A stretch of 64,000 nucleotides of DNA from NCBI GenBank assembly GCA_035512575.1, contig DATKDT010000078.1, positions 1 through 64,000 of the forward strand, given 5' to 3'. Below the pieces are notes generated by a model, which saw only the letters and a program-made list of their open reading frames with translations, did no database searches and had not been told where the DNA came from. This document shows, in pieces, positions 1 through 8,008 of the stretch (within the stretch, counting starts at the first letter, position 1; each line of letters begins with the position of its first letter). Source of the stretch: JALYRV01 sp035512575. GTDB lineage: Bacteria; Acidobacteriota; Vicinamibacteria; Vicinamibacterales; SCN-69-37. The position numbers were made by a program, and so were the translations under genes.

Positions 1-1103
1 GTGTAGAACGAGCCCGATTCCTTGCGCGCCCGGCCTTCTCCGGCCGGATCGAGATCGAGCACGCGCTCGTAGATCGAGCCGAGCTCCTCGACGTCGAGCT
101 CCGCGTAGCTCACGCGCCGCGCGCCGCCGCGCGCCGGCCGGTATTCGACGAGCGACGCCAGCGCCTCGGCCGCGGGCGCATCGAGCCGCGAGTCGAGATG
201 CGGCGAGGCCGCCCACCGCCGCACCGGGCCCGGCGCGAACAGGCGCCCGTTGAACCCCGTCATCCGCAGCGTGCCGGCGCGGCAGCCGTGGCCGAGCAGG
301 CGGCGTCCGGCTTCGAGCCAGGCCCACGCGCCGCGCGGCTCGCCGAGCGCGCGCCGGGCCGCGGGCCCCGCCAGCGCGTAATGATCGCGATAGATGCGGT
401 GCCACACGGGCACGAGCGACCGCGCTTCCGCGAAGAGGACGAACAGCAGCCGGAAGAGCACCGCAAGGCTGGCGTCGAAGGGAAGCTCGCGGCCCAGGGC
501 GGCCAGGGAAGCGTGCACGCCCTCGCGGAGGCCGCGCGTGACTTCGTACGAGGATTGGTCGGATGCCGCCACCGCGTCAGCCAGCGCGTCGCGGGCGAAG
601 GCGCGCGCATCGAGGAGCGCCGCCGTGAGCAGCGACGCATCTTCGTGCGCCGCCAGATCCTCCAGCGCGATCGTCGCGATCCGGCGCGGCGATCCGGCGC
701 GGGCATCGACGATGGCGAGCGCGCGGCCGTTGAAGGCGGCGGCCCAGCCGGCGCCGGCGTCGAGTGCGGGTCGCAGCACCCTGCGGGCGGCGGGCGTGAG
801 CGGGCGGCCCCAGCCGAACGCCACGAGCGCCATGGTGCGGCTCTCCGGCGTCGCGGCCACGGCGTAGTCGCCTTCGCGCCGGCACGTGAAGGCCAATGCG
901 CTTTCGAAGAGATGCACGAGCGACTCGAGCAGGCGGCGCTCGGTCGCCGAGGGTCCCAGGCCCGTGGACGCTCGCGCGGCCCATTCGGCCACGGCCGCGG
1001 CGCCGGCGTGCGTACGCTCGTCCGCCTGCGCGCGCACCCACTCCGACGCCGCGCGCGGCGACAGCAGCGTGCCGCCAAGCCCCGGCACCGCGTCGCGCCT
1101 CAT
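1..1103 (-). CDS. Eco57I-like/type IIG-family DNA methyltransferase, N-terminal part (runs off the left edge)
   Basis: The frame is open from an ATG at 1103-1101 to the window edge, about 367 residues without a stop. It reads as the N-terminal region of large adenine-specific DNA methyltransferases. The visible end has ELDVEELGSIYERVLDL followed by RKESGSFYT, the conserved lead-in to the SAM-binding domain of Eco57I/type IIG and DISARM DrmMI-like enzymes. The catalytic (N/D)PP(Y/F) motif would lie beyond the edge. The ATG overlaps the helicase stop codon in an ATGA arrangement, so the two are translationally coupled. The likely role is DNA modification in a defence locus. The fold call is fairly secure; the exact system is not determinable here. 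Confidence 0.75.
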   Translation of the reverse strand, partial: MRRDAVPGLGGTLLSPRAASEWVRAQADERTHAGAAAVAEWAARASTGLGPSATERRLLESLVHLFESALAFTCRREGDYAVAATPESRTMALVAFGWGRPLTPAARRVLRPALDAGAGWAAAFNGRALAIVDARAGSPRRIATIALEDLAAHEDASLLTAALLDARAFARDALADAVAASDQSSYEVTRGLREGVHASLAALGRELPFDASLAVLFRLLFVLFAEARSLVPVWHRIYRDHYALAGPAARRALGEPRGAWAWLEAGRRLLGHGCRAGTLRMTGFNGRLFAPGPVRRWAASPHLDSRLDAPAAEALASLVEYRPARGGARRVSYAELDVEELGSIYERVLDLDPAGEGRARKESGSFY

Positions 1104-3295
1104 CGACGCGCCGCCCTGCCTGTCGTGAAGCGCGCGACCACGCGCAGGTGGACCGCGGCGATGCGCGACTGCGCCGCGTGCAGCGCGGCGGCTTCATGCG
1201 CGCCGGCCAGCACCCTGCCGCGCGCGGCGCTGTCGGCCGCGCGATCGCGATCGGCGCGCCGCTCGAACAGCCCGTCCTGCCGAAGCGCCGGCTGAATCGT
1301 GGAGAGCGCCGCGTCGCGCACCGCGTGCTCGCGCGAGATGCGCCGCGCGGCCCGTGCCGCGAGCGGGCGGCCGAGCCGCGCCTGTCTGCGCGAGGCGGCG
1401 CCGGCCGCCCGTCGGCGCGCATCCGGTTCGGCCGCGTTCAGGGCGACCGCCTGCCGGTCGATGCTCGCCCCGGCGGCATCGACGGCATCGATTTCGATCA
1501 CGGTGATCGACCCCTCGCGCGGAAGCGCCGCCGCCGGCTTGCCGTCCGCGCCGCGCAGGGCGTTCAGCCGGCGCGCGTCCGACGCCGCCAGCGTGTCCCA
1601 CCGCCGCGCGCCTTCGCGCTCATCGTCATGCATGCGTCCCGTGAGCTCCGCGAGACGGGCGCGCATGTCCGACGCGAGCGCGTGCCGATCGAGCAGGAAT
1701 GTCGCATGCACGCGGCGGGTCTGTCCGAGTCGATCGACGCGCCCGGTGCGCTGGGCGATGGTGGGCGGCCGCCACGGGAGGTCGTAGTGGATGACCCATC
1801 GGCAGCGCTGGTGCAGGTTCAACCCCTGGGCGGCGACGTCGGTGGCGACCAGCACGCCTGCATCGCCCGACGTGAACGCGCGGAGCGCGGCGCCGGCCGA
1901 CGCCTGCGGGAGGGCGCCGTGGATCAACCGCACGTTCGCCTGAGGCGCGAGGGATGCCGCGAGCAGGGCGGCGGTGTCGCGGAAGCCCGTGAAGATCACG
2001 ACCGGCTCCCGCGCGCGGCGCACGAGCCTCGTGAGCGCATGGAGCCGGCGATCGTGCCGGGCCCCGCCCGCCGCCATGTCGATCAGCGCATCGAGGCGGC
2101 GCCGCTCGCGATCGACCGGCAGTCCGGTGGCCGCGCCGATCACGCCGGCGTCCTGGCCGGTGTCCTCGTCGGCGTCGAAGAGGGAGGCCTGCACCGCGGC
2201 GGATGCGTGCCCGATCAGGGCGCGGCGGCGGACCAGAGAAAGATGCAGCGCGTGCGCGGATGACAGCGCCCGCTTGATCAGCACGCTGCAGAGCAGCGCC
2301 ACGGCCGCGTCGCCGCGCGGCGCCGCGGCGATCCAGCGCGTGTACGCGGCCAGCGCGTCGTGGAGCGCGCGCATTGCCGGCGCGGGCGTCACGAGCAGCC
2401 TCCGCTCGGCACGCACCCGGCCTGCGGCGGCATGCCGCAGCCAGACGGGCGGCGCGGCGTCCGGCCCGGCGCCAATCGACAGCAGCGCGCGCAGCCGGTC
2501 GCTGCCGCCGTCGGACGGCGTGGCAGTGAGCAGCAGCACCTGACGCGCGCGGCGCGCCACCATGTCGACGGCCGCGTGACGCTCGCTCGCGCCGCATGCC
2601 ATGTGCGCCTCGTCGACCACCAGCAGGTCCCAGATCGCGGTCTCGAGCGGGCGCAGGATGTGCGGCTGCTTGAGAAAGTCCATCGACGCCAGCAGACACC
2701 CTGGCAGCGACCAGGGCGTGACGCCGGCGGGGATGTCCTGCCGCAGGCGATGGAGCGCGGCGGCGTCGATCACGCCCGCCTGAATCCCGAGGCGCGCGCC
2801 GAGTTCCTCCCGCCACTGCGCCAGCAGATGGGCCGGCGCCAGCACGAGGCAGCGCCGGTCGGACGCCGCGTCGAGGCATTCGGCGATGGCGAAGGCCGCC
2901 GCCACCGTCTTGCCCATGCCCGCCTCGTCGGCCACGAGCACGCGCGCGTGCCCGCGCGCGAGCGCCAGCGCCGGCGCCAGCTGCCAGGCATGGATGTCGC
3001 CCCGCAGCCGCGCGGCGGCCTGCAGCGTGAACGCGGCGCGCGACGCCCGCGCCGCCTGCGCCACGACAGCTGCGGCGTCGCGTGCCGGCACCGGCACCAG
3101 GCCCTCCCGCGCCGCGATCGGCGCCACCGGCTCGTGCGGCCGCAGGGCTGCCAGGCCGTCGCTGCCGCCGGCGAGCGGCCGCGACAGGTGCAGCAGCCGG
3201 GCGCCGCGCGGCTTCCCGAACGCCTCGATCCGCTCGACGCGCCAGGGCCGGCCGCGCGCGCCCACGACAGACACCCCCGCATGCAGGTTCTGCAT
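1100..3295 (-). CDS. SNF2/RapA-like superfamily 2 helicase, defence-associated
   Basis: A 731-residue ATP-dependent DNA translocase. Visible motifs are Walker A DEAGMGKT (residues 123-130), DEAH (228-231), motif III LLTATP, and a C-terminal helicase motif VI QRTGRVDRLGQ, the SNF2/RapA pattern. The C-terminal 150 residues are Arg/Ala-rich with no domain I recognise. It starts at ATG 3295 with a GGAGG-like stretch just upstream, and its stop overlaps the methyltransferase start. A helicase followed by a methyltransferase resembles the drmD-drmMI order of class 1 DISARM, but at 731 residues it is shorter than I would expect for DrmD. Generic SNF2-methyltransferase restriction pairs are the alternative. 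Confidence 0.8.
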   Translation of the reverse strand: MQNLHAGVSVVGARGRPWRVERIEAFGKPRGARLLHLSRPLAGGSDGLAALRPHEPVAPIAAREGLVPVPARDAAAVVAQAARASRAAFTLQAAARLRGDIHAWQLAPALALARGHARVLVADEAGMGKTVAAAFAIAECLDAASDRRCLVLAPAHLLAQWREELGARLGIQAGVIDAAALHRLRQDIPAGVTPWSLPGCLLASMDFLKQPHILRPLETAIWDLLVVDEAHMACGASERHAAVDMVARRARQVLLLTATPSDGGSDRLRALLSIGAGPDAAPPVWLRHAAAGRVRAERRLLVTPAPAMRALHDALAAYTRWIAAAPRGDAAVALLCSVLIKRALSSAHALHLSLVRRRALIGHASAAVQASLFDADEDTGQDAGVIGAATGLPVDRERRRLDALIDMAAGGARHDRRLHALTRLVRRAREPVVIFTGFRDTAALLAASLAPQANVRLIHGALPQASAGAALRAFTSGDAGVLVATDVAAQGLNLHQRCRWVIHYDLPWRPPTIAQRTGRVDRLGQTRRVHATFLLDRHALASDMRARLAELTGRMHDDEREGARRWDTLAASDARRLNALRGADGKPAAALPREGSITVIEIDAVDAAGASIDRQAVALNAAEPDARRRAAGAASRRQARLGRPLAARAARRISREHAVRDAALSTIQPALRQDGLFERRADRDRAADSAARGRVLAGAHEAAALHAAQSRIAAVHLRVVARFTTGRAARR

Positions 3296-3327
3296 CGCCC
3301 GCCTCGCCTCCGAAGCGCAGGAACTGC

Positions 3328-3360
3328 GTTAGAACTGCGAACTGGAACTAGAACTGGGGC
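3328..3360. repeat. degenerate GAACTG short tandem repeat
   Basis: The 68-bp gap between the helicase and queF holds repeated GAACTG(C/G/A) units spaced 6-7 bp apart. It belongs with the other short tandem repeats between genes in this window. Confidence 0.5.
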
Positions 3361-3363
3361 TGG

Positions 3364-3717
3364 CTAGGCAATTGCCGGGCCGGGGTGCTGTGCGACGACA
3401 GTCGTGGTGATGCCCCCGCGGGCGGAGAAGGCGCCGGTCACCGTCATGCGGCGCGGCGCGCAGGCGGCCACCAGGTCGTCGAGGATCTGATTGGTGACGG
3501 CCTCATAGAAGATCCCGCGGTTCCGGAAGTCGAGCAGGTAGTGCTTCAGCGCCTTGAGCTCGATGCAGCGGTCGCCCGGCACGTACTGGATCCGGATCTC
3601 GCCGAAATCAGGGAGACCCGTCCTGGGGCAGACCGACGTAAACTCAGGGCACCGGATGTCGATCTCGAAATCGCGCTCCGGGCGCGGGTTCGGAAATGTC
3701 TCGATTTCTGCCGCCAC
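3364..3717 (-). CDS. queF: NADPH-dependent 7-cyano-7-deazaguanine reductase (preQ1 synthase)
   Basis: A 117-residue unimodal QueF, which reduces preQ0 to preQ1 in cytoplasmic queuosine biosynthesis. Visible signatures are PEFTSVCPRTGLPDFG with the covalent-catalysis Cys, and the family stretch ELKALKHYLLDFRNRGIFYEA with its conserved Glu. Length matches the short QueF subfamily. The start is GTG at 3717, seven bases after a TACAAT -10 box on the minus strand, consistent with a leaderless transcript. It is co-directional with the downstream defence genes but separated by a repeat-rich gap, so a functional link to them is not supported. Confidence 0.93.
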   Translation of the reverse strand: MAAEIETFPNPRPERDFEIDIRCPEFTSVCPRTGLPDFGEIRIQYVPGDRCIELKALKHYLLDFRNRGIFYEAVTNQILDDLVAACAPRRMTVTGAFSARGGITTTVVAQHPGPAIA

Positions 3718-3724
3718 ATTGACG

Positions 3725-3730
3725 ATTGTA
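3725..3730 (-). promoter_or_regulatory. -10 box for queF (leaderless)
   Basis: TACAAT on the minus strand, with 7 nt between its last base and the GTG start at 3717. No Shine-Dalgarno sequence is possible in that gap. Confidence 0.55.
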
Positions 3731-3764
3731 TATCCGGCGATTAATTCAGTAGGATACGACCCGC

Positions 3765-3800
3765 TCAGCGCTATCGGGTCGATCAGCGCTATCGGGTCGA
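3765..3800. repeat. two tandem copies of an 18-bp unit
   Basis: The unit TCAGCGCTATCGGGTCGA occurs twice head to tail, directly followed by GATCTAC-GATTTAC heptamers (about 3799-3812). It lies between the divergent queF and HU genes. Confidence 0.8.
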
Positions 3801-3892
3801 TCTACGATTTACCTTGTCCGCCACCGCCGCATGCGCGCGCGGCCGTGTCCCCGGAGAACGTGGAAGCGCGCACTTAGTCAGGAGTTACACCG

Positions 3893-4195
3893 ATGACCGA
3901 TGCCCGCAGGATGGGCAAGTCGGAGCTGTTCGCGCACTTCGCGGAGCGGTTCGATATGAAGCGCACGCAGGTCCGCGACCTGTTCGACGAGCTGACGTCG
4001 CTCGCCGAGAAGGAGCTCAAGCGGTCCGGAGAATTTCAGCTGCCCGGCATGGTGAAGCTGGTGCTGCAGAAGCGCAAGGCGCGCGAGGGCCGCAACCCCG
4101 CGACCGGCGAGACAATCAACATTCCCGCCAAGACCGTCGTCAAGGCCCGCATCGTCAAGCAGATGAAGGACGCGGTCCTGCCGCCGAAGGTCTAG
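3893..4195 (+). CDS. HU/IHF-family DNA-binding protein
   Basis: A 100-residue histone-like protein. The N-terminal helical dimerisation part (KSELFAHFAERFDMKRTQVRDL) is followed by the DNA-embracing arm with REGRNPATGETINIPA, close to the canonical HU arm. It bends and compacts DNA in the nucleoid. The Shine-Dalgarno AGGAG at 3880-3884 fixes the ATG. Its TAG stop shares a CTAG palindrome with the TAG of the convergent small gene, so the two overlap by 4 bp. Confidence 0.9.
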   Translation: MTDARRMGKSELFAHFAERFDMKRTQVRDLFDELTSLAEKELKRSGEFQLPGMVKLVLQKRKAREGRNPATGETINIPAKTVVKARIVKQMKDAVLPPKV

Positions 4196-4440
4196 GCCGC
4201 GACCGTCGCGGTCCGGGCCGCGAGCATGCGGCTCCACAGCACCGCGGGCACGAGCCGATCGACTTTCGACTCGAGGCCCGTCATCGAGTCGTCGTCGATG
4301 ATGATGCGGTCGGTGGCGTCGAGCAGCATTTCGGAGCTGTAGCGCCGCCCGCCGCTCGCCGTGCGCTGCTCGAAGTAGCGCACGTCGCAGTGCCGTCCGT
4401 CGAGCTCGATCCTGGCTGTCTTGACCAGCTTGCGTAGCAT
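4192..4440 (-). CDS. 82-residue protein of unknown function, last gene of the RiPP/sensor operon
   Basis: I do not recognise this protein. It is basic at the N-terminus, with an acidic centre (DRIIIDDDSM) and no signal peptide or membrane segment. It starts 14 bp after the histidine kinase stop, with an AGG-containing leader, and is co-directional, so it is probably co-transcribed with the kinase. It ends on a TAG that shares CTAG with the HU stop. It may be a small accessory protein of the two-component system, or unrelated. The coding call rests on spacing, strand and an uninterrupted frame. Confidence 0.55.
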   Translation of the reverse strand: MLRKLVKTARIELDGRHCDVRYFEQRTASGGRRYSSEMLLDATDRIIIDDDSMTGLESKVDRLVPAVLWSRMLAARTATVAA

Positions 4441-4454
4441 GCCGTCCTGCCTTT

Positions 4455-6206
4455 CTATCCCGCCGCTTCCATGGCCATGGGGCGGGCGTCGGTTGAGGGA
4501 AACTCCAGCGTGAATGTGGTGCCGCGGCCGACCTCGCTGGCCACGGCAATGGTGCCGCCGAGCTGCTCGACGATCTTCCTGCTGATCGCGAGGCCCAGCC
4601 CGAGCCCGCGCCGCTTGGTCGTCACGAAGTCGTCGAAGATTTTCGGCAGGCGATCGGCCGGGATGCCGCAGCCGGTGTCGGCAATCGTCACGCGCGCGCG
4701 GCCCGCGGCGCCGGCCGTGGTCACGCTCACGCGGCCGCCGGGCGCGGTGGCCTGCAGCGCGTTGAGAATGAGATTGCGGTAGACGCGGCCGAGCGCGAAC
4801 ACGTCGCCTTCGATGAACGGCGACGCGGGCGTGAGCTCGGCGGCGAGCGCGACGCCGGCCGTCTCGGCCACCGGCCGCATCGTCTCGACGACCTCGGAGA
4901 TCGTGAGGTTGAAATCGAGCGGGAAGTGCTCGAGCGGAATCGGCCGCGCGACGTTGCGCAGGTCCTCGAGCACGCGCTTGACGGCGGCGAGCTCGCGATC
5001 CACCGTGCGGCGGAACAGATCGCGGTACTCGACATCCTCGTGCATCTTCAGAATCAGCTTGCAGCTGTTGCCGATGTTCTGAATCGGATGCGAGATGTCG
5101 TGCACGAGGCCCGCGGCGATGCGGCCGAACATCGCCTGCCGCTCCTGCTTCCTGACGTTGTCGGTCAGCTCGACGAGCCGATCGGCCATGGAGTTGAACG
5201 CGTCGCCGAGCTCGCTCACCTCGTCATGCCCGTCAATGTGGACGCGCTCCTCGAGCCGCCCGTCGGCAATCGCCTGCGTGCCGGTCTTGACCGCCAGGAT
5301 GCGCCCGATGAACTGCCGGCCCCACCGCCAGCCGATGCCGACGCTGACGACGAGCGCGAGCAGCGCGGCGCCCATCAGGACCCAGCGCGTCCGCGTCGCA
5401 ATCGCGTAGGCCTCGTGCGTCGGCTGCTCGACCACCACCCACCAGTCGGGCCTGTCGACGGCGGCGACGACGCCGAGCATGGTGACGCCGGCCGCGTTGC
5501 GATACTCGGTGGATCGGGTGTCGCCGACGCGCGCCTCGTCAATCAGCGCCTGGGCCGCGTAGCTGCCGCCTTCGACGGCGACGCGGCGCTTCTCGTCCGG
5601 GTTGCCATGCGCGATGAGCCGGCCTTCCTGCGTGGCGAGCACCGCGAAGCCTTCCTCGCCGACGCGGATGCGGTCGACCAGGCGCCACAGTTCCTCGAGC
5701 GACAGCTCGCCGACCAGCCAGCCCGCGTTCGCCGGCTGGATTGACGACAGCCTGACCGACAGCGTCGTGGTCGGCAGCAGGTCGAGGTCGATGGTCACCG
5801 GCGAGATCCAGGTGTCGCGGCTGCCGACCAGCGTCGCCGAGGGCGGCTGCAGCTTCGTCGCGCCGATGGCGCTCGCCGCGACGGCGCGGCCGGCCTCGTC
5901 GAAGAGCGTGATCTCACGCAGCTCGGGAAAGTCGAGCGCGTAGTTTTTCAGGATCCGGTCCTGTTGCCAGAGCTCCTGCCGCGTGTCGCGCAGATCGGCG
6001 CTGAGCGCCTTCAAGACCTTGATGTTGTTGTCGAGATACTGGTCGACCTGTTCCGCCGCGCGCGTCGCCACATTGAGGTTGCCGGTGCGCACCGATTCGC
6101 GGGTGCTCGTCGCCAGTGACTGCACGGAGACGAACCCGTAGGCGAGGAGCGGCGCCACGGCGGCAATCGCCATGAACAGCACGAAGCGCGCGGTGAGGCT
6201 CTTCAT
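4455..6206 (-). CDS. membrane histidine kinase with extracytoplasmic Cache-like sensor and HAMP (NtrB-like)
   Basis: A 583-residue sensor kinase. TM1 is about residues 7-28, followed by a periplasmic region to about 275 typical of double-Cache ligand sensors. TM2 is about 276-295, then HAMP (GRLEERVHIDGHDEVSELGDAFNSM). The H-box HDISHPI has the phospho-accepting His near 369. The ATPase domain shows NLILNALQA, DTGCGIP and GLGLGLAISRKIVEQLGG. The ATG at 6206 overlaps the stop of the upstream binding-protein gene (ATGA), so the two are coupled and the lipoprotein may present ligand to this sensor. Its likely partner is the sigma-54 response regulator at 9832-11214, with the peptide and maturase genes between them. 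Confidence 0.88.
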   Translation of the reverse strand: MKSLTARFVLFMAIAAVAPLLAYGFVSVQSLATSTRESVRTGNLNVATRAAEQVDQYLDNNIKVLKALSADLRDTRQELWQQDRILKNYALDFPELREITLFDEAGRAVAASAIGATKLQPPSATLVGSRDTWISPVTIDLDLLPTTTLSVRLSSIQPANAGWLVGELSLEELWRLVDRIRVGEEGFAVLATQEGRLIAHGNPDEKRRVAVEGGSYAAQALIDEARVGDTRSTEYRNAAGVTMLGVVAAVDRPDWWVVVEQPTHEAYAIATRTRWVLMGAALLALVVSVGIGWRWGRQFIGRILAVKTGTQAIADGRLEERVHIDGHDEVSELGDAFNSMADRLVELTDNVRKQERQAMFGRIAAGLVHDISHPIQNIGNSCKLILKMHEDVEYRDLFRRTVDRELAAVKRVLEDLRNVARPIPLEHFPLDFNLTISEVVETMRPVAETAGVALAAELTPASPFIEGDVFALGRVYRNLILNALQATAPGGRVSVTTAGAAGRARVTIADTGCGIPADRLPKIFDDFVTTKRRGLGLGLAISRKIVEQLGGTIAVASEVGRGTTFTLEFPSTDARPMAMEAAG

Positions 6207-7696
6207 GGCCGGTTCGACGCCTGCGCCGCGGGTTTCCAGCGCGCGATGGTGTGATAGATGTCGTCGCCCGTTTCGGGCACGGCGAAGCGGCGGCTGACCG
6301 CGCGCGAGGTGCGATCCCACGTCAGGAACACCGCCGGCGGGTCGTCATGAAACCGCCGCTGCAGCGCCGAGACGGCGGCCTTCAGCTCTTCGTCGGTGCC
6401 GGCGTGCCGGACCCGGTCGAGCACGTCGTCGGCCCCGCTGTAGCCGTGGCTGAACATCGGCCGGCTGGAATGCCAGAATCGATACGGGAATCTGAACAGT
6501 CTCGCCGATGCCATCGAGAACACGAACGACTCGAACTCGCCTGCGCCGAGGCGCGGGATCATGTCCTCGCTGGGCACTGGTTCCAGCTGCAGATCCACGT
6601 CGACCATTGCGAGCTGCCGCTGCAACACGAGGGCAAGCTGGTTGAGCGGTTCGAACACCACGCACTTGAGGCGCAGGCGCGCGGGCATGCGTCCGGGTTC
6701 ATCCCGTACATGCAGCCCGGCCGCCTCGAAGAGCCGAAGCGCCTCAGCCGGGTCGTACCGCACCGTTTTCGGTTCCTCCGTGTCGAAGGCCCAGTGCCGC
6801 GGCCAGACGTGGCCGGTTGCCGGTTCCCCTTCGCCCGCCATGCCCGAACGAATCAGCGCTTCGCGATCGACCGCCAGGTTCAGGGCTTGCCGGACTCTTG
6901 GATCGCGGAGGCGCGCGTGGGTGTGGTTGAAGCCGAACAGGTTTACATACGGCCGGGTAAACGTCGCGACGCGGATGCTCGACTCGCTGCGCACGAAATC
7001 GAGCGACCCGCGGCTGACTTCGTACAGCATGTCGATCTCGTCACGCATCAGCGCGCTCCACGCGTTGCGCTGATCCGGATAGGTGCTCACCTCGATCCGC
7101 TCTATGGCCGGCTTGCCGCGGTAGTGGTTCGAGACCGCCTTGAGGGTCAGGCGCTCGGGCGATTCCTGCTCGACCACGTACGGACCCGTGAAGAAGACCG
7201 TATCTTCAACGACCCGCTGCGCCGTGATGAATGAGATGTCCTCGAACAGGAAGGCGTGCGGCTGGTTCAGCGTGACTCGAACCGTGTCTTCCGTCTCCGC
7301 GACTGTTTCCTGCACCGCGCCCATGCTGGATTGTTCGAGCTCGGTCTGCATCAAAGGCGCGAGCGATCCCGCGGTGACGGGCGTACCGTCATGAAAGCGT
7401 ACGCCCTGGCGCACTTTGAAACGCCACACCTGGCCGTCTGGTGACGCCTGCCACGATTCGAGGATCCGCGGCGCCGGCCTGCCGTCACCGCCGATGACGA
7501 GCAGCGCCTCGCCCGTCAATGCTCCCTTGTAAAAGTTCAGCCCGTCGACAGCCGACACGTTTCCGCGCAGGACCGGCGCCACGACACCGACACGCAACGA
7601 GGCGGTCTCCGCCTCGAGTGTGCGCGCTGTCGAACACGACCAGAGCATGACGAGCGGCGCCACGAGCGCCGCCGTCCCTGCGCGGAAGCCGGACAC
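6203..7696 (-). CDS. family-5 extracellular solute-binding lipoprotein (DppA/OppA-like)
   Basis: A 497-residue SBP_bac_5-type protein of the kind that binds peptides or nickel. The N-terminus is a lipoprotein signal ending in MLWSC, with Trp at -2, which is unusual. Family landmarks are VWRFKVRQGVRFHDGTPVTA near the N-terminus and LRDPRVRQALNLAVDREALI in the middle. The start chosen is GTG 7696, which gives a compact signal peptide; longer upstream readings would overlap the two peptide genes. No permease or ATPase genes accompany it, so it may be a ligand-presenting sensor subunit rather than a transporter component. It is coupled to the kinase by a 4-bp overlap and follows peptide gene 2 by 14 bp. 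Confidence 0.85.
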   Translation of the reverse strand: MSGFRAGTAALVAPLVMLWSCSTARTLEAETASLRVGVVAPVLRGNVSAVDGLNFYKGALTGEALLVIGGDGRPAPRILESWQASPDGQVWRFKVRQGVRFHDGTPVTAGSLAPLMQTELEQSSMGAVQETVAETEDTVRVTLNQPHAFLFEDISFITAQRVVEDTVFFTGPYVVEQESPERLTLKAVSNHYRGKPAIERIEVSTYPDQRNAWSALMRDEIDMLYEVSRGSLDFVRSESSIRVATFTRPYVNLFGFNHTHARLRDPRVRQALNLAVDREALIRSGMAGEGEPATGHVWPRHWAFDTEEPKTVRYDPAEALRLFEAAGLHVRDEPGRMPARLRLKCVVFEPLNQLALVLQRQLAMVDVDLQLEPVPSEDMIPRLGAGEFESFVFSMASARLFRFPYRFWHSSRPMFSHGYSGADDVLDRVRHAGTDEELKAAVSALQRRFHDDPPAVFLTWDRTSRAVSRRFAVPETGDDIYHTIARWKPAAQASNRP

Positions 7697-7710
7697 GAGA
7701 AGGCCGTCCC

Positions 7711-7809
7711 TTACTTCTGCTCTGCTTCGGGCGGCACGTCGACGACCCACGGGCAGGGCTGCCCGAACTTGTTTCCACCGTTGCTGATGACTTTGATGTT
7801 GAGCTTCAT
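7711..7809 (-). CDS. putative RiPP precursor peptide 2 (32 residues)
   Basis: A 32-residue peptide starting MKLNIKVISNGGNKFG and containing CPWVVDVP at residues 19-26, then a short charged tail. A strong AGGAG site lies 9 nt before the ATG. The frame sits directly between the similar peptide gene and the binding-protein gene, on the operon strand. The segment PW(V/L)VDVP is shared with the neighbouring 29-residue peptide, while the leaders differ. The Cys next to the core is absent from the other peptide, so it is probably not the shared modification site. I infer a substrate of the adjacent radical SAM/SPASM enzyme; no known RiPP class is recognised. Confidence 0.75.
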   Translation of the reverse strand: MKLNIKVISNGGNKFGQPCPWVVDVPPEAEQK

Positions 7810-7848
7810 GATTGATGTCTCCTCTGACTCGTTGATATCTGGTGGCGG

Positions 7849-7938
7849 TTAGCGGAGCTGATCGACGGGAACGTCGACGAGCCAGGGGCGCAGGATGCCG
7901 GCCTTCGGTTTGCCGGTGCCTTTCTTGTGCTTGGTCAT
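7849..7938 (-). CDS. putative RiPP precursor peptide 1 (29 residues)
   Basis: A 29-residue peptide with a Lys/Gly-rich leader (MTKHKKGTGKPKAG) and the core PWLVDVP at residues 18-24, ending DQLR. AAGGAC lies 7 nt upstream of the ATG. It is the first gene after the SPASM maturase, 70 bp downstream, and 39 bp before peptide gene 2. The conserved Trp-Leu/Val-Val-Asp-Val-Pro block in two otherwise unlike tiny peptides is the best evidence that both are translated and that this block is what the maturase acts on. Confidence 0.75.
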   Translation of the reverse strand: MTKHKKGTGKPKAGILRPWLVDVPVDQLR

Positions 7939-7982
7939 TGCTGTGTCCTTTGTCTGCGTTGGTTGTGCTGTTGCGTCGACAT

Positions 7983-8003
7983 GGCGCGGGACCATCCCGC
8001 GCC
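7983..8003 (-). promoter_or_regulatory. perfect hairpin between maturase and peptide genes
   Basis: A perfect 9-bp GC-rich stem (GGCGCGGGA/TCCCGCGCC) with a 3-nt loop begins 5 bp after the maturase stop. No T-run follows, so it does not look like an intrinsic terminator. It could stabilise the 5' end of a processed peptide mRNA or reduce read-through, setting the enzyme-to-peptide ratio. Confidence 0.6.
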
Positions 8004-8008
8004 AATCT

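Noticed and set aside
198..1295. Plus-strand open frames over the methyltransferase
   Set aside because: Arg/Ala/Pro-rich shadows of the minus-strand frame that is open from 1103 to the edge and carries the GSFYT motif.
3364..3717. queF as part of a 7-deazaguanine DNA-modification defence cluster with the helicase
   Set aside because: QueF makes preQ1 for tRNA, while DNA modification uses preQ0. No DpdA-like or queC/D/E genes are present, and a repeat-filled gap separates it from the helicase.
6207..6320. Upstream extension of the histidine kinase
   Set aside because: It would lie inside the binding-protein gene; the ATG at 6206 begins directly with a TM segment and overlaps the preceding stop.
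7697..8005. Upstream extension of the binding lipoprotein
   Set aside because: It crosses both peptide genes and gives a basic, signal-free N-terminus.
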